From: Sphingomonas elodea ATCC 31461
GTDB taxonomy: Bacteria > Pseudomonadota > Alphaproteobacteria > Sphingomonadales > Sphingomonadaceae
Reading direction: 5' to 3'
DNA length: 64,000 nt
NCBI RefSeq assembly: GCF_000226955.1
Contig: NZ_AGFU01000055.1
Coordinates: 1-64,000, forward strand
Shown: positions 1 to 10,485 of the stretch, piece after piece
Position numbering within the stretch: position 1 is the stretch's first letter
Layout: each line of letters opens with the position of its first letter
Translations under genes and position numbers: made by a program
The notes under the pieces: model-generated
What the model saw: only the letters and a program-made list of their open reading frames with translations
What the model was told of the DNA's origin: nothing
Database searches by the model: none

Positions 1-231
1 TCCAAGGATCCGCTGGTCGTCGCGTCCGACGAGGCGGCTGAAGCGCGCAAAGCACTGGCGAACAACGCGCGGGGGCAGGTGGTGGTGCTGGAAGGGCTCA
101 GCCACTGGTTCCAGGAAGGTGCCGTGACCGGCGGCGAAGAGGAAGTGGCGAGGCTGGGGCCGAACGCCGGCTCCCCGCGCCTGGTATCGCTCGTCGGCGA
201 CTGGCTGCAGAAAATCCTGGCGGCGAAGTGA
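1..231 (+). CDS. Alpha/beta-hydrolase-like protein, C-terminal fragment (partial)
   Basis: The reading frame is open from base 1 to a TGA at 229-231 and gives 76 residues. The gene begins outside the window. What is visible fits the end of an alpha/beta-fold hydrolase: an Asp near the start (SKDPLVVASD) followed about 30 residues later by a His in a GLSHWF turn, the usual spacing of the acid and His of a catalytic triad, and then an amphipathic C-terminal helix (LVSLVGDWLQKIL). Codons are G/C-ending like the rest of the window. The nucleophile elbow lies upstream and cannot be checked, so the substrate is unknown. Confidence 0.6.
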   Translation, partial: SKDPLVVASDEAAEARKALANNARGQVVVLEGLSHWFQEGAVTGGEEEVARLGPNAGSPRLVSLVGDWLQKILAAK

Positions 232-239
232 TGGCGGCA

Positions 240-410
240 GGCCGGGATCCGGGCAGGCGACAGCAGCCCGTTCCTGACCTGCTGGCGCACCGGGTCGTAA
301 AACCTCTCGACGGAATCGAACAGGTCCTGCCGGGCCTGGTCGCGGAGGTTGTGCATTCGGCGCCGGCGTTGCTCCCGCTGGCGCGCGGAGAAGAAACGCC
401 CGGCGAACAT
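240..410 (-). pseudogene. Degenerate IS3-family transposase (OrfB) C-terminal remnant
   Basis: Read on the minus strand, about 56 codons resemble the end of an IS3-type OrfB integrase. The stretch QARQDLFDSVERFYDPVR followed by a GLLSPARI segment parallels the family ending ARRDLFDYIEvFYNrxRRHSxLGYLSPxxFE. Third positions are almost all G or C, so this was once coding. The conserved RRHS has decayed to RQQV, GYLSP to GLLSP, and there is no proper stop: the frame runs on antisense to the hydrolase fragment. No catalytic DDE core, terminal inverted repeats or OrfA are visible. It reads as a residual transposase tail in the gap between the hydrolase and the S41 protease. Confidence 0.55.
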
Positions 411-506
411 GACCGGAATCGCACGCAAAACCTTCGCCTGTCGCGATTCTGTCGCTAGGATAGGCGGTGGCGCGGGCACGGGTCCGCGGGGGCGTTTCGG
501 GGGACG

Positions 507-1949
507 ATGATGGGTAGGTGGCGTCACGGTTCTACGATGGTCGCGATCGCTGCGGCGCTGGCCGGATGCGGCGGCGGAGGTAGCGGCGGCGGCAGCGGCA
601 GCACGGTCGTGCAGCCCGGCACGGCGAGCCCCAGTCCCACGCCAGCGCCGACCGCCAGCGCCTGCAGCCTTCGCGCCCGCCAGGACTGGGTGCTGGCGAC
701 CATGCGCGAATGGTATCTGTTCCCCGAAACGCTGCCGGCCAGCCTGGATCCGAGCGGCTATACCAGCCCGGACAGCTATCTCGACGCGCTGACCGCCACG
801 GCCCGCGCGCAGGGGCGCGACCGCTACTTCTCCTACCTCACCTCGATCGCGGAGGAGAACGCCTATTACAACAGCGGCGCCAGCGCCGGCTTCGGCTTCC
901 GCCTGTCGATCGACGGCGGCACGTTGAAGGTAACGGAGAGTTTCGAGGGCACCAGCGCTCTGCAAGCCGGCATCGATCGCGGGACCGAGATCGTCGCCAT
1001 CGGCACCAGCAGCGCCGATCTGCGCGACGTGAGCAGCATCTACGCGGCGCAGGGCTCGACCGGGATCAACGAGGCGCTGGGGCCGGGCACGGCGGGCACC
1101 ACCCGGGTGCTGCGGGTTCGCGACGCCAACGGCACCACCCGCATCGTGACGCTGGCGAAGACCGACTATACCCTGACGCCGGTGTCCAGCCGCTACGGCG
1201 CGCAGATCCTGACCGACCCGAACGGCGGCGCCCGCGTCGGCTATGTCAACCTGCGCACCTTCATCAGCACCGCCGATCCCGCGCTGCGCGCCGCCTTCGC
1301 CAGCTTCAAGGCGCAGGGCATCGACAAGGTGATCGTCGACCTGCGCTACAATGGCGGCGGGCTGGTCTCCATTGCGCAGCTGTTCGGCAACCTGCTGGGC
1401 GGCGCCCGCGCCAGCAGCGACGTGTTCAGCTACACCAGCTTCCGTCCCGAAAAGGCGGCCAACAATTCGACCGGCTATTTCAGCCCGCAGCCCGAATCGA
1501 TCACGCCCACCCGGATCGCGTTCATCGGCACCCGCGCCACCGCCTCGGCCAGCGAGCTGGTGATCAACGGGATGCTGCCCTATTTCCGCAACGCTCTGGG
1601 GCTGATCGGCACCAACACCTATGGCAAGCCGGTGGGCCAGGTCGCGATCGACAATGCGGCATGCGACGACCGGCTGCGCGTGATCGCCTTCGCCACCCAG
1701 AACGCCAATCGTCAGGGCGCCTATTTCAACGGCCTGGCAAGCACGGTGGAAGCGAGCTGCGCGGCCAGCGACGACCTGTCGCAGCCGCTGGGCGACGTGC
1801 GGGAAGCATCGGTGCGGGCCGCGCTCGATTTCGTCGCCGGCCGCAGCTGCAGCCCGATCAGCGGCATCGGCGTCGCTTCCCTGCCGCGCCAGTTGCTCAC
1901 GCCCGATCGGCCGACGACCGCGCAGCGCGAGGTGCCGGGTCTGTTCTGA
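507..1949 (+). CDS. S41-family (C-terminal processing) peptidase lipoprotein
   Basis: 480 residues. The N-terminus carries a lipoprotein signal ending in an LAGC lipobox, then a Gly/Ser/Pro/Thr-rich linker, so the mature protein is probably anchored in the envelope. A PDZ-like region (about 125-215) precedes an S41 domain whose active-site strand reads TASASELV. Ser347 fits the nucleophile, and Lys374 in NTYGKPVG fits the general base of the Ser/Lys dyad. Family members cleave proteins from the C-terminus; no substrate is evident here. The start is the first of two adjacent ATGs behind a G-rich patch. It lies 69 bp upstream of the two-component genes in the same direction, so co-transcription is possible. 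Confidence 0.88.
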   Translation: MMGRWRHGSTMVAIAAALAGCGGGGSGGGSGSTVVQPGTASPSPTPAPTASACSLRARQDWVLATMREWYLFPETLPASLDPSGYTSPDSYLDALTATARAQGRDRYFSYLTSIAEENAYYNSGASAGFGFRLSIDGGTLKVTESFEGTSALQAGIDRGTEIVAIGTSSADLRDVSSIYAAQGSTGINEALGPGTAGTTRVLRVRDANGTTRIVTLAKTDYTLTPVSSRYGAQILTDPNGGARVGYVNLRTFISTADPALRAAFASFKAQGIDKVIVDLRYNGGGLVSIAQLFGNLLGGARASSDVFSYTSFRPEKAANNSTGYFSPQPESITPTRIAFIGTRATASASELVINGMLPYFRNALGLIGTNTYGKPVGQVAIDNAACDDRLRVIAFATQNANRQGAYFNGLASTVEASCAASDDLSQPLGDVREASVRAALDFVAGRSCSPISGIGVASLPRQLLTPDRPTTAQREVPGLF

Positions 1950-2018
1950 TCGGGAGGCGCGGAGTCGACCGGGCAGGCCCGTAAGGTTAGGGACAGCCAG
2001 CCCGACTAAGGACTCCGC

Positions 2019-2723
2019 ATGCCCAGCCCTGCCGACACGTCGCCCGCCCTGCATGCCCTGATCGTCGAGGACGATGCCCAGCTCAGCGCCCTGCTCGTCC
2101 TGCAACTGGGCGGACTCGGCTATGCGGTGACGGCGGCGGGCGACGGCCGCACCGCGATCGCCATGCTGGCGGAGACGCGGTACGACGTGATCCTGCTCGA
2201 TCGCATGCTGCCCGCGATGGACGGCGTGGACGTGCTGCGCCGCATTCGCGCCGAAGGAATCGAGACGCCGGTGATCCTGCTCACCGCGCTCGGCCTCACC
2301 CCGGAACGGGTGGAGGGGCTGGATGCCGGCGCCGACGATTATATCGTCAAGCCGTTCGAGATCGACGAGCTCAATGCCCGCATCCGCGCGGTGCTGCGCC
2401 GCCGCGCCACCCCCGCCGCCGACAATGCAACGCTCACCGCGGGCGACGTGACGGTCAGCGTGCTGCGCCACCGCGTCACCCGCGCCGGCAAGCCGATCGA
2501 GCTGCAGAAGACCGAGCTCAAGCTGCTCGCCGAACTGGTGCGCGAGGCCGGCAGCGTGTTGTCGCGAAAGATGCTGATCGAGCGCGTATGGGGGTATGAT
2601 TTCGTTCCTGCCACCAACATCGTCGACGTGCACATCCTGAAGCTGCGCCAGCGGCTGGAGATGCCGGGCCTGCCCGATCCGATCGTGACGGTGCGCGGCG
2701 TCGGCTATATGTTCCGCGGCTGA
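2019..2723 (+). CDS. OmpR/PhoB-family response regulator
   Basis: 234 residues. The receiver domain (about 12-125) has the acidic pocket EDD at 17-19, the phospho-acceptor Asp61 in LLDRMLP, Thr89 in LLTA and Lys111 in DDYIVKPF. A winged-helix DNA-binding domain follows (about 140-232), ending in the typical VHILKLRQRLE and VRGVGYMF. The start is preceded by an AAGGA-type ribosome site. The stop is 2 bp from the GTG of the histidine kinase, so the two are almost certainly a cognate, co-translated pair. No target sites or signal can be named from the sequence. Confidence 0.95.
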   Translation: MPSPADTSPALHALIVEDDAQLSALLVLQLGGLGYAVTAAGDGRTAIAMLAETRYDVILLDRMLPAMDGVDVLRRIRAEGIETPVILLTALGLTPERVEGLDAGADDYIVKPFEIDELNARIRAVLRRRATPAADNATLTAGDVTVSVLRHRVTRAGKPIELQKTELKLLAELVREAGSVLSRKMLIERVWGYDFVPATNIVDVHILKLRQRLEMPGLPDPIVTVRGVGYMFRG

Positions 2724-2725
2724 CG

Positions 2726-4072
2726 GTGGCACGGCGGCAGATCCGCTCGCTGGGCCGCATCGCGATCGGCTTTGCGCTGGGCGTATCCGCCGCTACTGCC
2801 CTGGCCGGCGCCGGGACCTATCTCGCGCTGCTCGACTCGATCGATCGCCAGGTCGATCTGCGGCTGCAAGGCGAGGCGCGCGAACTGCTCGAAGGCAACG
2901 CGACGGTCCCGGAAATCGCCCGCCGCATCGCGCGCGAAAGCAGCGAGCGCGAGAGTGCCGATATCGGCTTCCTGCTGCTCGATCCGCGCGGGCGACCGCT
3001 CGCCGGCAACATCGCGCCCGCCGTGCCGCTGCCGATCGGCCTCTCCACCGTGCGCGAGGACGCCGGCATCACCGGGCTCAGCCGGGGACGCGCCTGGGTG
3101 CGGCGGCTGCCCGGCGGCGAGACGCTGGCGATGGTCGCGGAGAGCGAACCGATCGACCAGCATGATCGCGGGCGGGTGCGCATCCTGGTCCTGGGGTTCG
3201 GCGCGCTGGTCGCGCTGCTGCTGCTCGGCACCGTCGCGCTGGTGCGCGCGATCCGCATCAACATCGCCGCCATCGCCGGCACCGCCGAGGCGATCATCGA
3301 CGGCGACCTGCGCGCCCGCGTGCCGGTCGATCGCCCGAGCAGCGTGTTCGGCGGCCTGGCGCTGACCTTCAACCGCATGCTCGACCGCATCGGCGAACTG
3401 ATGGCCGGCATGCGCAGCATCTCCAACGACATCGCGCACGACCTGCGCACGCCACTGGCCCGCCTCCACGGCCGGCTGGCCGCGCTGGCCAACGCACCCG
3501 AAGCGGCGCCGGTCCGCGAGGAACTGGCCGCCGCAGTCGCCGAAAGCGAGGAGATACTGGCGATCTTCGCCGCGATCCTGCGCATTTCCGAGATCGAGGG
3601 CGGCGACCGGCGTGCCGGCTTCGAGCGGCTCGACCTAGCGGCGCTGGCCGCCGATGTCGGCGAGGGCCTGCAACTGCTGGTGACGGAAAGCGGCCGTGCC
3701 TTCGTGCCGCGGCTACCCGACACGCCGGTGCCGGTGGAGGGCGATCCGCGGCTGCTCACCCAGCTGCTCGTCAACCTGATCGAAAATGCCGTGACCCACA
3801 CCCCGCGCAGCACCAAGATCCGCCTGGACGTGCGCCGGGCCGAGGGCATGGCGGTGCTGGAGGTGGCCGATAACGGCCGCGGCATCCCCGCCGAGGAGCG
3901 CGAACATGCCCTGCGCCGCTTCGGCCGGCTCGATGCCAGCCGGCACACCCGCGGCCACGGGCTGGGCCTGCCGCTGGCCCTGGCCATCGCACGGCTGCAT
4001 CACGGCACACTGACACTGGAAGACGCGCGGCCGGGCCTGTGCGTGCGGATCCGTCTGCCGCTGGCAGACTGA
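2726..4072 (+). CDS. EnvZ-type sensor histidine kinase
   Basis: 448 residues from a GTG start 2 bp after the regulator's stop. The order is a transmembrane helix at about 12-34, a periplasmic sensor of about 115 residues, a second transmembrane helix at about 152-174, a HAMP linker, and a HisKA domain with phospho-acceptor His238 in NDIAHDLRTPL. An HATPase domain follows with N box LLVNLIENAVTHTP, G1 box ADNGRGIP and G2 box GHGLGLPLA. All catalytic boxes are intact. It should phosphorylate the adjacent regulator. The periplasmic domain has no recognisable ligand fold, so the stimulus is unknown. Confidence 0.95.
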   Translation: MARRQIRSLGRIAIGFALGVSAATALAGAGTYLALLDSIDRQVDLRLQGEARELLEGNATVPEIARRIARESSERESADIGFLLLDPRGRPLAGNIAPAVPLPIGLSTVREDAGITGLSRGRAWVRRLPGGETLAMVAESEPIDQHDRGRVRILVLGFGALVALLLLGTVALVRAIRINIAAIAGTAEAIIDGDLRARVPVDRPSSVFGGLALTFNRMLDRIGELMAGMRSISNDIAHDLRTPLARLHGRLAALANAPEAAPVREELAAAVAESEEILAIFAAILRISEIEGGDRRAGFERLDLAALAADVGEGLQLLVTESGRAFVPRLPDTPVPVEGDPRLLTQLLVNLIENAVTHTPRSTKIRLDVRRAEGMAVLEVADNGRGIPAEEREHALRRFGRLDASRHTRGHGLGLPLALAIARLHHGTLTLEDARPGLCVRIRLPLAD

Positions 4073-4105
4073 CGATTTCAGGGTCTTGATGGGAAAAGTG
4101 GGCGG

Positions 4106-4181
4106 TGGTGGAGCTGAGGGGAATCGAACCCCTGACCTCTGCAGTGCGATTGCAGCGCTCTCCCATCTGAGCTACAGCCCC
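4106..4181 (-). tRNA. tRNA-Ala (anticodon CGC)
   Basis: Reading the minus strand from 4181 gives a complete 76-nt cloverleaf. The 7-bp acceptor stem GGGGCTG/CAGCTCC has one G-U pair, the D arm contains TAGCTCAGATGGGAGAGC, and the anticodon stem CTGCA/TGCAG encloses the loop ATCGCAC, so the anticodon is CGC, decoding GCG. The T arm has GGTTCGATTCC and the 3' CCA is encoded (4106-4108). It is a single tRNA 33 bp after the kinase stop, on the opposite strand, with no rRNA genes nearby. Confidence 0.96.
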
Positions 4182-4316
4182 GCCGCCGGTTCCCGGGATG
4201 GCCCAGGAGGCGCTCCCCTTAGCGAGCCCGTGCGGGCGATGCAACCGGCTTGTCGCATCTTCTGCATCGTTTCTCTCGGCCCGCGGCGAAGTGGCTGGCA
4301 CTTAAGTTAAATTTGC

Positions 4317-4343
4317 GGAACCCATCCGCCCCTCCGCTCGCTT
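4317..4343 (+). promoter_or_regulatory. Candidate EcfG (general stress sigma) promoter
   Basis: A GGAAC at 4317-4321 is followed 17 nt later by CGCTT at 4339-4343, about 58 bp upstream of the DUF2171 gene. The alphaproteobacterial EcfG consensus is GGAAC, 16-17 nt, then CGTT; the -10 half here has one extra C. This suggests control by the general stress response, which would suit the downstream gene, but it is a match by eye. Confidence 0.35.
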
Positions 4344-4401
4344 GGACGACGCGTGACGGCAAGCATGCCGCAGCCGCCGACATCTCAGCAGGAGAGATAC
4401 G

Positions 4402-5529
4402 ATGGACGACCGCAACAATCGCTATGGCCCCTATGGCCAATATGGCCCCACCGGGTATCAGGACACCGGCAGCCCCGGTGACTATACGCGGGACTACGGC
4501 TCCGGCCGCGACTATTCCTACAGCAGCGCGCGCGACTATGCCGCCGCCGGCCAGCTGGGTGGCGGACGCGACCGCAACCAGCGCGATGACTGGACCCGCA
4601 GCCGCCAGGACTGGCGCGGCCAGGATCGTTCCTCCTATGGCACGCAAGGCTATGGCCAGCGCCAGGAGCGCGGCGGCTGGAACGGTGGCGACCGCGACTG
4701 GAGCGACACCGGGTCGCGCAGCTACGGCAATTACGGCACCAGCAGCAGCTATGGCCAGGATCGCGACTATGGCGAGCGCTCCTATGGCGGCCGTGACTGG
4801 GCCAGTCGCGACGGCGGTTCGCGCGGGTATGGTCCGCAGAACCAGGGTCGCTACGGCAACGACCGTGACCGCAATCGCGGCGGCGACGAGCTGCGCGGCT
4901 ATGATCGCGACCGCGGCTTCTTCGACCGCGCCGGCGACGAGGTCCGCTCGTGGTTCGGCGACGAGGAGGCTGAGCGCCGCCGCCGCCAGGACCAGCGCTA
5001 TGACGAGCAGCAGGCGCGCAACGAAGGCGCGTCGGACAGCCATTACGGCGAATGGCGCCGCAGCCGCATCCAGGAATTCGACCGCGATTATGACGAATAT
5101 CGTCGGGAGAACGCCCAGCGTTTCCACAGTGAATTCGACAGCTTCCGCACCGAGCGCACCGGCCAGCGCGATGCACTGCGCCGCGTGACCGAGCATATGG
5201 AAGTGCTGGGTTCGGACGGCAGCCATGTCGGCACCGTCGACAAGGTGCGGGGTGATCGCATCCTCCTGACCAAGAACGACACGGATGCCGAGGGTCGCCA
5301 CCACTCGATCCCCTCGCGCTGGATCCAGACGGTCGACGACAAGGTGACGCTGCGCAAGACCGCCGAGGAGGCCAAGAATCATTGGCGCGACGAGGAACAG
5401 TCGGGCGCCATGTTCGGCGAGGACAAGGCCAGGTCCACCGCCACCCCCAATCAGACCACCACGGGCGACCGATCGCAGGATTGGAGCACGACGGGCAATC
5501 TGAATTCGAGCTTCAAAGGCACCTACTAA
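4402..5529 (+). CDS. Low-complexity Tyr/Gly/Arg/Asp-rich protein with C-terminal DUF2171 domain
   Basis: 375 residues. Roughly the first 170 residues are low complexity, with recurring RDY, RDW, SYG and YG units and almost no hydrophobic core, so this part should be disordered. A short charged motif RSWFGDEEAERRRRQDQ marks the SWFGD type. A coiled segment follows, and the last third (about 265-335) is a DUF2171/PRC-barrel-like domain beginning MEVLGSDGSHVGTVDKV. No signal peptide or membrane segment is seen, so it is probably cytoplasmic. The start ATG follows AGGAGAG. A candidate EcfG promoter lies upstream and a strong terminator directly after. The biochemical role is unknown; a stress or desiccation role is inferred. 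Confidence 0.85.
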   Translation: MDDRNNRYGPYGQYGPTGYQDTGSPGDYTRDYGSGRDYSYSSARDYAAAGQLGGGRDRNQRDDWTRSRQDWRGQDRSSYGTQGYGQRQERGGWNGGDRDWSDTGSRSYGNYGTSSSYGQDRDYGERSYGGRDWASRDGGSRGYGPQNQGRYGNDRDRNRGGDELRGYDRDRGFFDRAGDEVRSWFGDEEAERRRRQDQRYDEQQARNEGASDSHYGEWRRSRIQEFDRDYDEYRRENAQRFHSEFDSFRTERTGQRDALRRVTEHMEVLGSDGSHVGTVDKVRGDRILLTKNDTDAEGRHHSIPSRWIQTVDDKVTLRKTAEEAKNHWRDEEQSGAMFGEDKARSTATPNQTTTGDRSQDWSTTGNLNSSFKGTY

Positions 5530-5546
5530 GGTCCGCTGAAGCGAAG

Positions 5547-5583
5547 AAAGGGGCCGTCCGGCAGTGCCGGGCGGCCCCTTTTT
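5547..5583. terminator. Bidirectional rho-independent terminator
   Basis: A GC-rich hairpin with outer arms GGGGCCG (5550-5556) and CGGCCCC (5572-5578) and an internal CCGGCA/TGCCGG stem is flanked by A-rich sequence on the left and TTTTT on the right. It sits between the convergent DUF2171 and katG genes and can serve both. Confidence 0.88.
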
Positions 5584-5589
5584 CTGTGT

Positions 5590-7872
<2,283 letters not shown>

Positions 7873-7914
7873 TTAGTCCGCGTACACTGATCGATCTTGC
7901 CGCTGATGTCAGTA

Positions 7915-7928
7915 TATCCGAACGGATA
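7915..7928. promoter_or_regulatory. Palindrome in the katG / PLP-enzyme divergent region
   Basis: TATCCG-AA-CGGATA, perfect 6-bp arms with a 2-bp centre, 118 bp upstream of katG and 124 bp upstream of the divergent gene. The region 7798-8051 holds no ORF that I accept. The site could be an operator, but its regulator is unknown. Confidence 0.3.
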
Positions 7929-8051
7929 GGCACAGGCCATGTCGCGCAGACGAAACGATGTTGCGCCAGGGCGGTTACGGACTTGGCTGGATTGCCCGCC
8001 CGAACTGGTTACAATCGCAACCATCTAGAAGATACGAAGCGGAGAGCCTGC

Positions 8052-9368
8052 ATGACCGACGCCACCGAAGCCGACCTGACCGGCGGCACCCCCCGCCCCC
8101 GTCCCGAGGGCGATGTCGAGAAGATCGGCGATCGCAAGCTCAAGCCGGCGACGATGATGATGGGGCACGGCTATGATCCGATGCTCTCCGAAGGCGCGCT
8201 CAAGCCCCCGATCTTCCTCACCTCCACCTTCGTCTTCCCCAATGCGGCGGCGGGCAAGCGCCACTTCGAGGGCGTGACCGGCAAGCGCCCCGGCGGCGCC
8301 GAGGGCCTGGTCTATTCGCGCTTCAACGGCCCGAACCAGGAGATCCTGGAAGACCGGCTCGCGATCTGGGAAGAGGCCGAGGACGCGCTGGCCTTTTCCT
8401 CGGGCATGTCGGCGATCGCGACCCTGTTCCTGTCGATGGTCAAGCCCGGCGACACGATCGTCCATTCGGGCCCGCTCTATGCGGCGACCGAGACGCTGAT
8501 CGCGCGCATCCTCGGCCGCTTCGGCATCCACTGGCTCGATTTCCCGGCGGGCGCGACCCGCGAGGAGATCGACGCGGTGCTGAGCAAGGCGGCGACCGGC
8601 AATGTCGCGCTGATCTATCTGGAGAGCCCGGCCAACCCGACCAACGCGCTGGTCGACGTCGAAGCCGTCGCCGCCAGCCGCGACGCGATCTTCAAGGGCG
8701 ACACCAAGCCGCCGATCGCGATCGACAACACCTTCCTCGGGCCGCTCTGGGCGCAGCCGCTCCGCCAAGGTGCCGACATCGTCGTCTACTCGCTGACCAA
8801 ATATGCAGGCGGCCATTCGGACCTGGTGGCGGGCGGCGTGCTCGGATCGAAGGCGCACATCAACACCATCCGGCTGATGCGCAACACGATCGGCACGATC
8901 TGCGACCCGAACACGGCGTGGATGCTGCTGCGCTCGCTGGAGACGCTGGAGCTGCGGATGAGCCGCGCGGGCGAGAACGCCGCCAAGGTGTGCGAATTCC
9001 TGGCCGCCCACCCCAAGGTGGAGCGCGTCGGCTATCTCGGCTTCCTCGAGCGCGGCGAGGACAAGCGCCAGGCCGATATCTATCGCCGCCACTGCACCGG
9101 CGCGGGATCGACCTTCTCGCTTTATCTGAAGGGCGGCGAGAAGGAGGCGTTCGCATTCCTCGACGCGCTCAAGATCGCCAAGCTGGCGGTGAGCCTGGGC
9201 GGCACCGAGACGCTGGCCAGCCACCCGGCGGGAATGACGCACCTGTCGGTGGCCGAGGCGCGCAAGCAGGCGCTGGGAATCACCGACAATCTGGTCCGCA
9301 TCTCGATCGGCGTCGAGGATGCCGACGACCTCATCGCGGACTTCGAGAATGCGCTGAAGGCGGTGTGA
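8052..9368 (+). CDS. Cystathionine gamma-synthase/gamma-lyase family PLP enzyme
   Basis: 438 residues of the Cys/Met metabolism PLP-dependent family (fold type I). Visible are the substrate/PLP motif YSRFNGPNQEILE, the phosphate-binding SSGMSAIATLFLS, the PLP ring-contacting Asp in AIDNTFLGPLW, and the Schiff-base lysine in YSLTKYAGGHSDLVAGG. The C-terminal SLGGTETLASHPAGMTH and LVRISIGVEDADDL are also typical. Members perform gamma- or beta-replacement or elimination on homoserine esters, cystathionine or methionine; which reaction applies cannot be read from sequence alone. The ATG at 8052 follows CGGAGAG and was chosen over an upstream in-frame start without a ribosome site. I do not see a SAM-II-type leader upstream. 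Confidence 0.9.
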   Translation: MTDATEADLTGGTPRPRPEGDVEKIGDRKLKPATMMMGHGYDPMLSEGALKPPIFLTSTFVFPNAAAGKRHFEGVTGKRPGGAEGLVYSRFNGPNQEILEDRLAIWEEAEDALAFSSGMSAIATLFLSMVKPGDTIVHSGPLYAATETLIARILGRFGIHWLDFPAGATREEIDAVLSKAATGNVALIYLESPANPTNALVDVEAVAASRDAIFKGDTKPPIAIDNTFLGPLWAQPLRQGADIVVYSLTKYAGGHSDLVAGGVLGSKAHINTIRLMRNTIGTICDPNTAWMLLRSLETLELRMSRAGENAAKVCEFLAAHPKVERVGYLGFLERGEDKRQADIYRRHCTGAGSTFSLYLKGGEKEAFAFLDALKIAKLAVSLGGTETLASHPAGMTHLSVAEARKQALGITDNLVRISIGVEDADDLIADFENALKAV

Positions 9369-9378
9369 TCGTTCCGAT

Positions 9379-9433
9379 GACGAAGGAGGACAGAAAGCCC
9401 TCCTTCGTCCTCCCGGCGAACGCCGGGAGGACG
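9379..9433. terminator. Tandem competing hairpins between convergent genes
   Basis: Two inverted repeats share four bases. The first pairs GACGAAGGAGG (9379-9389) with CCTCCTTCGTC (9399-9409). The second pairs CGTCCTCCCGGCG (9406-9418) with CGCCGGGAGGACG (9421-9433) around AA. They lie 3' of both the PLP enzyme and the SGNH gene, with no T tract, so they could be mRNA-stabilising or rho-linked terminators, or a REP-like unit. Confidence 0.6.
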
Positions 9434-9467
9434 GCTTTGGTGCGGAGAAACTCGGCCGCACCGTCCC

Positions 9468-10454
9468 TTATTTGAGCGTCCGGGCGGCATCCTCGACCAG
9501 CGCCGCCATCAGTCGCTGATCCTTCAACGACGGATGGAAGTGGCAGGCGGTGAATTCCAGCTGGGGCACCGCCACCGCCGTCACCCCCGTCGCCGCCGCC
9601 ACCGCGCGCACGTCGGCGATGAAGGCGGGCGCACCCATCAGCAGGAAGCGCGCGGCCGGATTGGCGCCCTGCAGCTTTCGCACGAACGCGACATATTTCG
9701 CCCGATAGTCGGCATGCAGCGCGGCATCGTCCTTCCACGCCTCGCCTTCATGGACCGGCGTCGAGAAATCGTTGGTGCCGAGGTTGATGACGATCAGCTG
9801 CGGCTGCCAGCCGTCCTGCACCGCGGGCGCCGGTTCGCCGGGAATGGCGCGGGCGTAGAGCACCGGCAGCGTCTCGCCGGGGTTGCCGCCGGAATAGTTG
9901 CGCGCCACGCCGCGCCCCGAAAAGGCGATGACGCGATAATCGGCGTCCCATTTCTTCGCGAGCAGCGGGCCGAACGCCAGTTGGGTATCGGTGGTGTCAT
10001 GCACCTGCGCGCCGGTGCAATCCCGCACGGTCGCGGTGTCGCCATAGCCAACGCTGTGCGAATCGCCGATAAACTCGACGCGGCGCGCACGGGCCGGCGG
10101 GGCGAGCGGCGTGCCGCTGGTAGTGACCCCGATCATCCGGCTATAGCCGCTTTGGCTCTCGGTCAGCTTCTCGACGCGGATGACGTGCTCGCCGTCCGCC
10201 AGCCCGTCGAAGCGGCGCTGCACCTTGCCGGGCTTCCTGAGCACCGCGCGTTCCACCCCGTCGATAAGCACGGCGAGATGGTCTTCGCCCGCCTCGACCG
10301 ACACGGTGACGGAGGTGCCCTTGAACCGCCCCTCGAAATAGACGCCGGGCCAGCCGAAGCGGCCATCGGCGGTGACGCGCCCGCCCGCATGCAGCGGCAC
10401 GGCGGTTTCAAAGGGCGCGAACATCAGCGCGGCGACAAGGGCGAGGCGAAGCAT
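9468..10454 (-). CDS. Secreted SGNH esterase, CE2-like (N-terminal jelly roll plus GDSL domain)
   Basis: 328 residues. A signal peptide of about 16-20 residues precedes a beta-rich N-terminal domain (about 25-115) and an SGNH hydrolase domain. The nucleophile block is FIGDSHSVGYG, the Asn block is NLGTNDF, and the Asp/His end is replaced by an HFHPSLKDQ motif, which carries the His. This two-domain design matches carbohydrate esterase family 2, which deacetylates glycans, so a periplasmic or secreted acetyl-esterase is likely. The start has a short AGG site. It lies 31 bp downstream of the heme-oxygenase-like gene in the same direction and could be co-transcribed. Confidence 0.85.
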   Translation of the reverse strand: MLRLALVAALMFAPFETAVPLHAGGRVTADGRFGWPGVYFEGRFKGTSVTVSVEAGEDHLAVLIDGVERAVLRKPGKVQRRFDGLADGEHVIRVEKLTESQSGYSRMIGVTTSGTPLAPPARARRVEFIGDSHSVGYGDTATVRDCTGAQVHDTTDTQLAFGPLLAKKWDADYRVIAFSGRGVARNYSGGNPGETLPVLYARAIPGEPAPAVQDGWQPQLIVINLGTNDFSTPVHEGEAWKDDAALHADYRAKYVAFVRKLQGANPAARFLLMGAPAFIADVRAVAAATGVTAVAVPQLEFTACHFHPSLKDQRLMAALVEDAARTLK

Positions 10455-10485
10455 GGTGCCTGCCTAGCAACCCGCCGCGCGCCCG

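Noticed and set aside
1-239. Continuation of the minus-strand transposase-like frame to base 1.
   Set aside because: It is antisense to the hydrolase fragment, whose codon use and motifs look real; the IS similarity ends near 240.
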